Assembly (NCBI GenBank): GCA_947629195.1
Contig: CANRCS010000018.1
Span: 1 to 12,415, forward strand
Origin: an uncultured Bacilli bacterium
Lineage (GTDB): Bacteria; Bacillota_I; Bacilli_A; RF39; UBA660
Length of the DNA stretch: 12,415 bases
Direction of reading: 5' to 3'
Shown: positions 6,614 through 12,415 of the stretch, piece after piece
How the letters are laid out: every line of letters begins with the position of its first letter
Position numbering within the stretch: the stretch's first letter is position 1
Translations under genes and position numbers: made by a program
Notes under the pieces: generated by a model
Seen by the model: the letters and a program-made list of their open reading frames with translations, nothing else
Database searches by the model: none
Told to the model about the DNA's origin: nothing

Positions 6614-6650
6614 AAAAAACAGAAAAAGTAAAATACCTTTTCTATTTTTT
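6614..6650 (-). terminator. Terminator of the nrdD-nrdG-dut operon
   Basis: On the minus strand, AAAAAATAGAAAAG (6637-6650) can pair with CTTTTTCTGTTTTTT (6614-6628), with one bulged base and a G-U pair, around a short loop. The hairpin runs into a U-rich tail. The dut stop codon (TAG, 6642-6644) is inside the 5' arm. Confidence 0.6.
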
Positions 6651-7106
6651 ATCAGTTGAACCAAATCCACTCATTCTTTTTCCTGTTGCATTGTCATCAT
6701 CTGTTACTAAGAATTTTTGGAAAACTACTTGTCCTATTATATCTCCTTTTTTAATTTCTAATGGTGTGTCTCCAATATTATAATATGCATACATAAATTC
6801 CCCATCATTATCAGGATTATTATAATAATCTGCATCTATAATACCTATTCCATTAGCTAAAACTAACTTTTTTTTACCAGGATTACTTGAACGATTCGCA
6901 AGCATATACCATTCATCTACTTGACAATATGCCTTTAATCCTGTATGAACTAATGTTGGTTTACAACCTTTCTCAAATGGTGGTATAACAACATCTTCTG
7001 CTGCTTCTACATCATATCCTGCACTATGTGCGGTTTTTCTTATTGGAAGATTTATATTTTTATCTTCCCAACCTTTTGCTACTTCAAATCCTCTTAATTT
7101 TACCAT
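6642..7106 (-). CDS. dut: dUTP diphosphatase (trimeric dUTPase family)
   Basis: The 154-aa protein is the size of a trimeric dUTPase, which hydrolyses dUTP to dUMP and pyrophosphate. This keeps uracil out of DNA and feeds thymidylate synthesis. The five motifs can be traced: I, AGYDVEA (about 29-35); II, NRSS (about 71-74); III, GIGIIDADYYNN (about 85-96); IV, GQVVFQKF; V, RMSGFGST near the C-terminus. Motif II usually starts with Gly and motif III usually reads IDxxYRG, so this is a divergent branch. The P-loop-like motif V is intact, and activity is expected. It is the third gene of the nrdD-nrdG-dut operon, 15 bases after nrdG, with its own AGGAG RBS (7114-7118). Confidence 0.88.
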   Translation of the reverse strand: MVKLRGFEVAKGWEDKNINLPIRKTAHSAGYDVEAAEDVVIPPFEKGCKPTLVHTGLKAYCQVDEWYMLANRSSNPGKKKLVLANGIGIIDADYYNNPDNDGEFMYAYYNIGDTPLEIKKGDIIGQVVFQKFLVTDDDNATGKRMSGFGSTDKK

Positions 7107-7121
7107 TTTAAATCTCCTATT

Positions 7122-7670
7122 TTATATTTTTACTGTTTCTTCATTCCTTCTTTTATTCTTTTCGTGTAATACCACTTTATTTTCTTTTAAAGATTTTTTA
7201 ACATCTATTACTCTTTGATTTGATGAACCTCTAAATAATAGTGTTGGATCTTTCTTATCCATTTCAAATTTACCATCTACTAATACATCTATATATGAAA
7301 GTAATTCTTTAGTTTCTCTATGATTTTCTGCTTGTTCTAATAAATGTTCATATAAATATCCGGAATAACACCAAATATCTTTATCTTCATAGGCTTCATG
7401 CACTTTTCTTAATAATGGTAATAATCCTTTTTGATTAACAAATTCAAGGGGTTCACCTCCTAATAGAGATAAACCTTTGATATATGATGGTGATAAGGCA
7501 TCCATTATTTCTTTAATAGTTTCATCTGTAAAGTCTTTTCCATAGTTAAAATCCCATGCTTCTTCATTGAAACATCCTTTACAATGATGTGTACATCCAC
7601 TTACAAATAATGATACCCTAACACCTACACCGTTAGATATGTCATACTTTTTTATATCTGCATATTTCAT
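7122..7670 (-). CDS. nrdG: Anaerobic ribonucleotide reductase activating protein
   Basis: The 182-aa protein is a radical-SAM activase of the NrdG family. It uses a 4Fe-4S cluster and S-adenosylmethionine to install the glycyl radical on NrdD. The cluster motif is CTHHCKGC (Cys26, Cys30, Cys33; CxxxCxxC), followed by FNEEAWD, typical of NrdG. GGEP (71-74) is the SAM-binding motif. The C-terminus (about 155-182) is Lys/Arg-rich and a little longer than in compact NrdGs. Only 7 bases separate it from nrdD, and the nrdD stop codon TAG is the first part of the nrdG Shine-Dalgarno (TAGGAC), so translation is likely coupled. Confidence 0.94.
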   Translation of the reverse strand: MKYADIKKYDISNGVGVRVSLFVSGCTHHCKGCFNEEAWDFNYGKDFTDETIKEIMDALSPSYIKGLSLLGGEPLEFVNQKGLLPLLRKVHEAYEDKDIWCYSGYLYEHLLEQAENHRETKELLSYIDVLVDGKFEMDKKDPTLLFRGSSNQRVIDVKKSLKENKVVLHEKNKRRNEETVKI

Positions 7671-7677
7671 AAAAGTC

Positions 7678-9804
7678 CTATAAATGTGTTACTCTTGATT
7701 TTATTTCTTTAGTTTTACCTACGTTCCAGAAATTTTCACCTAAATATCCACATGTTCTTCTAGTAACGTTCATTTTTGTTTTATCTTTATTTCCACAGTT
7801 TGGACATACCCAATTTAAGTCATCATCTATTTGTATTTCACCATCGAATCCGCATACATGGCAGTAGTCTGATTTAGTATTAAATTCTGCATATTGTATA
7901 TTATCATATATAAATTTTACTACTTCTCTTAATGCTTCTAGGTTATGTTGCATATTTGGAACTTCGACATAAGATATTGCTCCACCTGATGATATAGGTT
8001 GGAATTGACTTTCAAACTTAAGTTTAGAGAAAGCATCAATTTTTTCTCTTACATCAACATGGTAAGAATTAGTATAATATCCTTTATCTGTAATATCTTT
8101 AATTGTTCCAAATTTTTCTTTATCTATACGTGCAAATTTATAACATAAACTTTCTGCTGGAGTACCGTATAAAGCAAATCCAAGCCCAGTTTCTTTTTTC
8201 CATTCTGCACATTTTTCTTTCATGTGTTTCATTACCTTAAGAGCGAATTTTTCTCCCTCTTTAGTAGTGTGTGATACACCTTTAATTAATTTTGTAAGTT
8301 CATATATACCGATATATCCAAGTGATAAAGTAGAATATCCACCTTTAAGGTATTTATCTATTTTTTCACCCTTTTTAAGACGAGCAATTGCTCCATATTG
8401 CCAATGTACAGGTGATATATCTGATGATGTTCCAAGTAATGCATGGTGTCTACACATCAAAGCTTCTTTACATAATTCTAGTCTTTCATCAAATAATTTC
8501 CAGAATTTATCTTCATCACCTTCTGCGACAATACCAATTTGTGGAAGATTTATACTTACTACACCTTGATTAAATCTACCTTCAAATTTGTAGTTACCAT
8601 TTTCATCTTTCCAAGGAGATAAGAAACTTCTACAACCCATTGGACTAAATACATTACCTTCATAATTTTCTCTCATCTTTTTAGCAGAAATATAATCTGG
8701 ATACATTCTCTTTGCAGAACATTTAACTGCAAGTTCTGTAATATAATCATATTTACCACCTGTCAAGTTGTTGTTTTCATCTAATACATATATTAATTTA
8801 GGGAATGCTGGTGTTACATATACACCTTTTTCATTTTTAATACCTTCATAACGTTGTTTTAAAATTTCTTCTACAATCATCGCATTTTCTTCTATATATT
8901 CATCACCATCTTTAATGTATAAGAATAATGTAACAAATGGTGATTGTCCATTAGTAGTCATTAAAGTATTAATTTGATATTGTATTGTTTGAACACCTGC
9001 AGATAATTCATCTCTAAGTCTATCTTCAACTATTGCATCAATTTGTTTTTTAGTTAGTTCACCCTTATATTTTTTAGTTAACTTTTTAGTAAATTTTTCT
9101 CTACTTTTTCTTAAATATTTACCTAAGTGAGATACATCTACTGATTGTCCACCATATTGATTAGATGCTACTGCTGCAATAATTTGTGTCATAACAGTAC
9201 ATGCAACTTGGAAACTTTTTGGGCTTTCAATCATTTTTCCGTTCATAACAGTACCATTATCTAACATATCACTAATATTAATTAAGCAACAGTTAAATAT
9301 TGGTTGAACAAAATAATCTGCATCATGGAAGTGTAATACACCATCTTCATGTGCCTTACTAATTTTTTCTGGTAATAATATTCTTTTTGTTAAATCTCTT
9401 GATACTTCTCCTGCAATATAGTCTCTTTGAGTAGATGCAAGAGTCGTACTTTTATTTGAATTTTCTTCAGCAAGTTCTTTATTACTATTTTTAATTAGAG
9501 ATAATATTGATTCATCTGTCGTATTTGCTTTACGAGCTAGTGCTCTTTTATATCTATAAAGCATATATGCTTTAGATAATTCATATTTATTAAAGTTTAC
9601 TAATCCTTCTTCTATTTTATCTTGAATATCTTCAATTAATAATCTTTCTTTTTTAGTACTCTCAATACGTTTAATAATCTTCTTTATTTGTTCATCATCA
9701 ATTCTATCTTTTTCATCAACTTCTGCATTTGCTTTAGAAATTGCTACTATTATTTTTTGTCTATCATATGGTACAGTTTTACCATCACGTTTTACTACTT
9801 TCAT
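7678..9804 (-). CDS. nrdD: Anaerobic (class III) ribonucleoside-triphosphate reductase
   Basis: The 708-aa catalytic subunit reduces ribonucleoside triphosphates to deoxyribonucleotides under anoxia. An N-terminal ATP-cone (about 1-92, starting VVKRDGKTVPYDR) gives allosteric control of overall activity. The catalytic barrel carries active-site cysteines in FNCCLIN (Cys172/Cys173) and SPMGCRSFLSPW (Cys391). The C-terminal zinc site has Cys648, Cys651, Cys667 and Cys670 (CHVCG...CPNCG). The glycyl-radical loop is RRTCGYLGE, with Gly686 as the expected radical residue. Length is normal and all key residues are present. It has an ideal RBS (AGGAGGG, 9811-9817) 6 nt before the ATG. It is first in the nrdD-nrdG-dut operon and divergent from a Crp/Fnr-family gene, with an operator-like palindrome between them. 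No aerobic reductase gene is present in the window. Confidence 0.97.
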   Translation of the reverse strand: MKVVKRDGKTVPYDRQKIIVAISKANAEVDEKDRIDDEQIKKIIKRIESTKKERLLIEDIQDKIEEGLVNFNKYELSKAYMLYRYKRALARKANTTDESILSLIKNSNKELAEENSNKSTTLASTQRDYIAGEVSRDLTKRILLPEKISKAHEDGVLHFHDADYFVQPIFNCCLINISDMLDNGTVMNGKMIESPKSFQVACTVMTQIIAAVASNQYGGQSVDVSHLGKYLRKSREKFTKKLTKKYKGELTKKQIDAIVEDRLRDELSAGVQTIQYQINTLMTTNGQSPFVTLFLYIKDGDEYIEENAMIVEEILKQRYEGIKNEKGVYVTPAFPKLIYVLDENNNLTGGKYDYITELAVKCSAKRMYPDYISAKKMRENYEGNVFSPMGCRSFLSPWKDENGNYKFEGRFNQGVVSINLPQIGIVAEGDEDKFWKLFDERLELCKEALMCRHHALLGTSSDISPVHWQYGAIARLKKGEKIDKYLKGGYSTLSLGYIGIYELTKLIKGVSHTTKEGEKFALKVMKHMKEKCAEWKKETGLGFALYGTPAESLCYKFARIDKEKFGTIKDITDKGYYTNSYHVDVREKIDAFSKLKFESQFQPISSGGAISYVEVPNMQHNLEALREVVKFIYDNIQYAEFNTKSDYCHVCGFDGEIQIDDDLNWVCPNCGNKDKTKMNVTRRTCGYLGENFWNVGKTKEIKSRVTHL

Positions 9805-9834
9805 ATTTGACCCTCCTACATTTTTTACAATTAA

Positions 9835-9863
9835 ATAATATCACATAAAAAAATAAAAAAGTG
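9835..9863 (-). promoter_or_regulatory. Probable activator-dependent promoter of nrdD-nrdG-dut
   Basis: On the minus strand, TATTAT (9835-9840) is preceded by TGA, an extended -10. The -35 position at 17-bp spacing (9858-9863) reads CACTTT, a very poor match. The predicted start is near 9828. The palindrome at 9862-9877 is then centred at -41.5, the classic class II position for Crp/Fnr-type activators. This would compensate for the weak -35. Confidence 0.5.
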
Positions 9864-9877
9864 TTGCAATTGCAACA
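9862..9877. promoter_or_regulatory. Operator-like 16-bp palindrome in the nrdD / Crp-Fnr intergenic region
   Basis: TGTTGCAATTGCAACA is a perfect palindrome (TTGC-N4-GCAA core) in the 115-bp divergent intergenic region. Its half-site spacing resembles Crp/Fnr operators (TTGAT-N4-ATCAA, TGTGA-N6-TCACA) with a different half-site. It does not match the NrdR box. It covers the -35 of the regulator's promoter and sits at -41.5 of the inferred nrdD promoter. Confidence 0.7.
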
Positions 9878-9892
9878 AAAATGAAATATAAT
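9864..9892 (+). promoter_or_regulatory. Promoter of the Crp/Fnr-family gene
   Basis: TTGCAA (9864-9869), a 17-bp spacer and a perfect TATAAT (9887-9892) predict a start near 9899. The -35 lies fully inside the palindrome at 9862-9877, so a bound regulator should block RNA polymerase (autorepression). Confidence 0.65.
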
Positions 9893-9919
9893 TAAATAAA
9901 TTTGTAAAGGGTGTAAACT

Positions 9920-10555
9920 ATGAAAAAAATAACTATATTTGATGATATAACAAAAGATGAAGCAGAAAAATTAATAAATGAACTTGATGCTAAAAAAATG
10001 CATTTTAATAAAGATGTTACTATTGCAACAAACATAAATAATATTAATTTAATCGGTATAATATTAGAAGGTAGTGCTACTGTTGTAAGATATGAATATA
10101 ATGGAGATAGAAATATTATTGAAAAATTAAATAAAGATGATTTATTTGGTGAAGTATTTACTTCTAATAGTAGTAACGACTTATCAATTATTGCTACTTC
10201 ACCATGTGATGTATTATTTATAGATTATAATATGTTAATAACAAGTAGTAATAAATATTCTACTTATAAAAATAAATTAGTGGATAATATTTTACAACTT
10301 CTAGCATTTAAAATTGTATCAATGAATGATAGAATTGAAGTTCTAACTAAAAGGACAATAAGAGAAAAATTACTAACTTTCTTTAATATTTCAACTAGGG
10401 ATAAAATTAATAAGACTTTTACAATGCCATTTTCTTTTACAGATTTAGCAGACTATTTAGCAATCGATAGAAGCGCAATGACAAGAGAAATAAAAAATTT
10501 AAAAGAAGATGGAATAATTGTTATTAATGATAAGAGAATTACTTTATTAAATTAA
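9920..10555 (+). CDS. Crp/Fnr-family transcriptional regulator
   Basis: The 211-aa protein has a cyclic-nucleotide-binding-like beta-barrel (about 15-115, with GIILEGSATVVRYEYNGDRNII and the DDLFGEVF turn), a dimerisation helix (about 115-145) and a C-terminal winged helix (about 150-211). The recognition helix is AIDRSAMTREIKNL, with Arg184, Ser185 and Arg189 at the positions of Crp Arg180, Glu181 and Arg185. Loss of the Glu fits a half-site different from TGTGA or TTGAT. The protein has a single Cys (Cys96), so it cannot bind an Fnr-type 4Fe-4S cluster, and the barrel lacks an obvious cAMP phosphate-binding RxS signature. The signal it senses is unknown. RBS is AAAGGGTG before the ATG. It is divergent from nrdDG-dut and probably controls it and itself through the palindrome at 9862-9877. 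It ends in a shared terminator with ung. Confidence 0.9.
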   Translation: MKKITIFDDITKDEAEKLINELDAKKMHFNKDVTIATNINNINLIGIILEGSATVVRYEYNGDRNIIEKLNKDDLFGEVFTSNSSNDLSIIATSPCDVLFIDYNMLITSSNKYSTYKNKLVDNILQLLAFKIVSMNDRIEVLTKRTIREKLLTFFNISTRDKINKTFTMPFSFTDLADYLAIDRSAMTREIKNLKEDGIIVINDKRITLLN

Positions 10556-10590
10556 ATGATAATAGATTAATACCTATTATCATTTAATTT
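10549..10590. terminator. Bidirectional hairpin between the Crp/Fnr gene and ung
   Basis: A 17-bp perfect stem (10549-10565 with 10574-10590; AAATTAAATGATAATAG and its complement) has an 8-nt loop. Both convergent stop codons fall in the stem: TAA of the regulator (10553-10555) and TGA of ung (10580-10582). The stem is AT-rich and the T-tracts are modest, so termination strength is uncertain. Confidence 0.6.
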
Positions 10591-11242
10591 CCCAATTTAT
10601 TTCTTTTATATTATTTGCTTTTAAAAACTCATTTGTTCTTGAAAATGGTTTTGTACCAAAAAATCCTTTATTTGCAGAAAATGGTGATGGATGAGCAGAT
10701 TCTATAATATGATGTATAGGATTTGTTATTAATGCTTTCTTACTTTTCGCAAAACTTCCCCATAAAATAAATACTACTGGTGTTTGTTTTTCATTTATTT
10801 TACTTATTACTGCATCTGTAAAAGTTTCCCAACCATGATTTTGATGTGATGCTGGTTTATCTTTTTCAACAGTAAGAACTGAATTTAAAAGCATTACTCC
10901 TTCTTTTGTCCAACTAATTAAATTACCGTCTTTAGGTTCTTCTATACCTAAATCATCTTTTAATTCTTTAAAAATATTTTTTAGTGATGGTGGTTTGTTA
11001 ACACCTTCTAAAACTGAAAATGATAATCCATGAGCTTCCCCCATACCATGATATGGATCTTGTCCTAAAATAACGACCTTTAAATCATCATAATCAGTAT
11101 ATTTTAAAGCATTAAATATATTTGGATAATATGGATATATTGTTTTTTCTTTATATTCATTTTTAACAAATTCCATTAATTCTTTAAAATATGGTTTTTC
11201 AAATTCTTCTTTTAATATAATATCCCACTTATTCCCTATCAT
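10580..11242 (-). CDS. ung: Uracil-DNA glycosylase, family 1
   Basis: The 220-aa protein is of normal length. It removes uracil from DNA, starting base-excision repair. Motifs: GQDPYHGMGEAHG (60-72) with catalytic Asp62; the PPSLKNIFKEL minor-groove loop (84-94); LLNSVLTVEKDKPASH (118-133) with Asn120 for uracil recognition; and the leucine-loop equivalent HPSPFSANKGFFG (184-196) with catalytic His184. The ATG has a GGTGAT RBS (11248-11253) and begins 15 bases after the symporter stop, so the two genes share a transcript. Together with the nearby dut it limits DNA uracil, by repair and by pool cleansing, although the two are in separate transcription units. Confidence 0.97.
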   Translation of the reverse strand: MIGNKWDIILKEEFEKPYFKELMEFVKNEYKEKTIYPYYPNIFNALKYTDYDDLKVVILGQDPYHGMGEAHGLSFSVLEGVNKPPSLKNIFKELKDDLGIEEPKDGNLISWTKEGVMLLNSVLTVEKDKPASHQNHGWETFTDAVISKINEKQTPVVFILWGSFAKSKKALITNPIHHIIESAHPSPFSANKGFFGTKPFSRTNEFLKANNIKEINWEIK

Positions 11243-11257
11243 AAAATATCACCAACT

Positions 11258-12415
11258 TTATTTAAGTTTATCATACTTTTTTTTAAAATGATAGTCCTTA
11301 ATACTTTTTAATACGTCTTTCTTAAGTAAAAATATTGATATTATATTAATAATTCCAAGTATCGCAACAAATATATCTACAAAATTCCACAATGCATTAG
11401 CAGACATTATACTACTAAATAATAAAATAAAGATAGTTAAAATTTTTAAAATTAATGAGAAAACTTTATTTTTAGTTAAATATTTTAAAGATGCTTCACC
11501 ATAATAATAACCTGCAATTATAGTAGAAAATGCAAAAAGGATTATAGAGATTACAACAACTAATCTACCAATTCTACCTGCAAAAAATGAAAATGCATAA
11601 TTTGTTATTTCTATTCCATTAATATCTGTTAACACTAAAGTATTATAATCAGATAATATTATAACAAAAGCAGTAATAGTACATATAACAAGGGTTGTAA
11701 AATATACACCTAAAACTTGTATAAAACCTTGTTTAACTGCGTTATTATCGTTTGATGCAGATGATGCAATCGCACCTGTTCCAATTCCTGCTTCATTAGA
11801 GAAAACACCCCTTTGTATTCCAATAATAAACGATGATAAAACACCCATACCTAATGATTTAAAATTAAACGCTTGTTTTATAATTGATATAATTAAATTT
11901 GGTATTTTAGATATATTAATACCAATTATAGCTAATGAAAAACCTATAAAAATAATAGACATTATAGGTACTAATTTACTTGTGAATTTCGCAATTTTTT
12001 TTGTACCACCAAAAATTATTATACTAGATGTTATAGTAATTATTATCCCTATAAATAATGGGTTAATATTTACTATATTAATCACAGATTTCGTAATAGT
12101 ATTAGATTGTATTGATAAAAATCCAAAGACATAAGTAATAATTATTAAAATTGCATAAAGTTTAGCTAAAAATTTTTTATTTAACCCTTTATCTATATAA
12201 TATTGTGGACCACCAACACATGTATTATTTTCATCTTTTTCATGATATATAATACCTAATACTGTTTCTGAAAATGCATTAGGTGCACACAAAAATGCAG
12301 TAACCCACATCCAAAATATTGTACCAATACCACCAACATATATTGATAGAGCAACCCCAGCAAGCGAACCCACTCCAATTCTACCTGCTAAAGCCATAGA
12401 TAAAGTTTCAAATGG
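11258..12415 (-). CDS. AGCS-family sodium:alanine/glycine symporter, 5' end missing
   Basis: The reading frame is open to the right edge. Codons beyond the first internal Met (12395-12397) read PFETLS, which continues the family pattern (typically PFxALxxALAGxxG), so the true start is outside the window. About 385 residues are visible; the family is usually 440-480. Many membrane segments are evident. Motifs: ALAGRIGVGSLAGVALSIYVGG, where the family commonly has GTGNIxGV; PNAFSETVLGIIY; CVGGPQYYIDKGL; IGIQRGVFSNEAGIGTGAIASSA. AGCS proteins import alanine, glycine or related amino acids with Na+. The basic C-terminus (KDYHFKKKYDKLK) is cytoplasmic-tail-like. Substrate cannot be assigned. The gene is upstream of ung on the same transcript. 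Confidence 0.92.
   Translation of the reverse strand, partial: PFETLSMALAGRIGVGSLAGVALSIYVGGIGTIFWMWVTAFLCAPNAFSETVLGIIYHEKDENNTCVGGPQYYIDKGLNKKFLAKLYAILIIITYVFGFLSIQSNTITKSVINIVNINPLFIGIIITITSSIIIFGGTKKIAKFTSKLVPIMSIIFIGFSLAIIGINISKIPNLIISIIKQAFNFKSLGMGVLSSFIIGIQRGVFSNEAGIGTGAIASSASNDNNAVKQGFIQVLGVYFTTLVICTITAFVIILSDYNTLVLTDINGIEITNYAFSFFAGRIGRLVVVISIILFAFSTIIAGYYYGEASLKYLTKNKVFSLILKILTIFILLFSSIMSANALWNFVDIFVAILGIINIISIFLLKKDVLKSIKDYHFKKKYDKLK

Noticed and set aside
8222..8573. Two plus-strand ORFs inside nrdD
   Set aside because: Both are antisense to a highly conserved part of NrdD and overlap each other. No independent evidence.
9862..9877. NrdR box upstream of nrdD
   Set aside because: The palindrome lacks the ACAC...GTGT ends and the AT-rich centre of NrdR boxes, there is only one copy, and the adjacent regulator is Crp/Fnr-type.
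9920..10555. Oxygen-sensing Fnr with a 4Fe-4S cluster
   Set aside because: Only one cysteine (Cys96) is present, so the cluster ligands are missing.
1..12415. CRISPR array, tRNA or rRNA genes
   Set aside because: No regularly spaced repeats, no cloverleaf with GTTCRA-type T-arm, and no rRNA-like GC-rich conserved segments were seen on either strand.

Overview
The window is strongly AT-rich and uses the standard code (TGA ends lemA and ung, and Trp is TGG). It has Firmicutes-type ribosome binding sites (AGGAGG variants) and Firmicutes-typical proteins: a LemA/DUF2207 pair, a LolA/GerS-like lipoprotein with a DUF4367-like tail, an oxygen-sensitive class III ribonucleotide reductase, and an AGCS amino-acid symporter. 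The best inference is an anaerobic, low-GC, gut-type Firmicute (Bacilli or Clostridia, possibly an uncultured lineage). The genus cannot be read from the sequence.

Left block (1-2204, minus strand): lemA and a DUF2207 membrane-protein gene form an ATGA-overlapping pair. The DUF2207 protein stops early, just after its conserved ILPY motif. Its stop codon lies inside a good minus-strand promoter that drives an RNA off the left edge, possibly a T-box-type leader. A long AT-rich imperfect palindrome sits over the lemA promoter.

Mobile block (about 2.2-5.07 kb, plus strand): a 46-codon ORF, a 530-aa large serine recombinase with all expected domains, and a BRO-N/DinD-like antirepressor-family gene with its own promoter. 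Immediately to the right lies a LolA/GerS-like lipoprotein gene that has lost its start codon, signal peptide and N-terminal half. Its reading frame opens only 31 bases after the antirepressor gene. This looks like the right-hand junction of an integrated element that split the gene. The missing 5' half is not in this window, so either the element extends left of base 1 or the left flank has been rearranged.

Right block (5.8-12.4 kb): a membrane-anchored protein of unknown function; the anaerobic nucleotide operon nrdD-nrdG-dut (ribonucleotide reductase, its activase, dUTPase); a divergent Crp/Fnr-family regulator; then ung (uracil-DNA glycosylase) behind the 3' part of an AGCS sodium:amino-acid symporter that runs off the right edge. 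nrdDG-dut and ung together make deoxynucleotides without oxygen and keep uracil out of DNA. Between nrdD and the regulator is one perfect 16-bp palindrome. Its geometry fits class II activation of nrdD (centre at -41.5) and repression of the regulator's own promoter (it covers the -35). This is the clearest regulatory circuit in the window.
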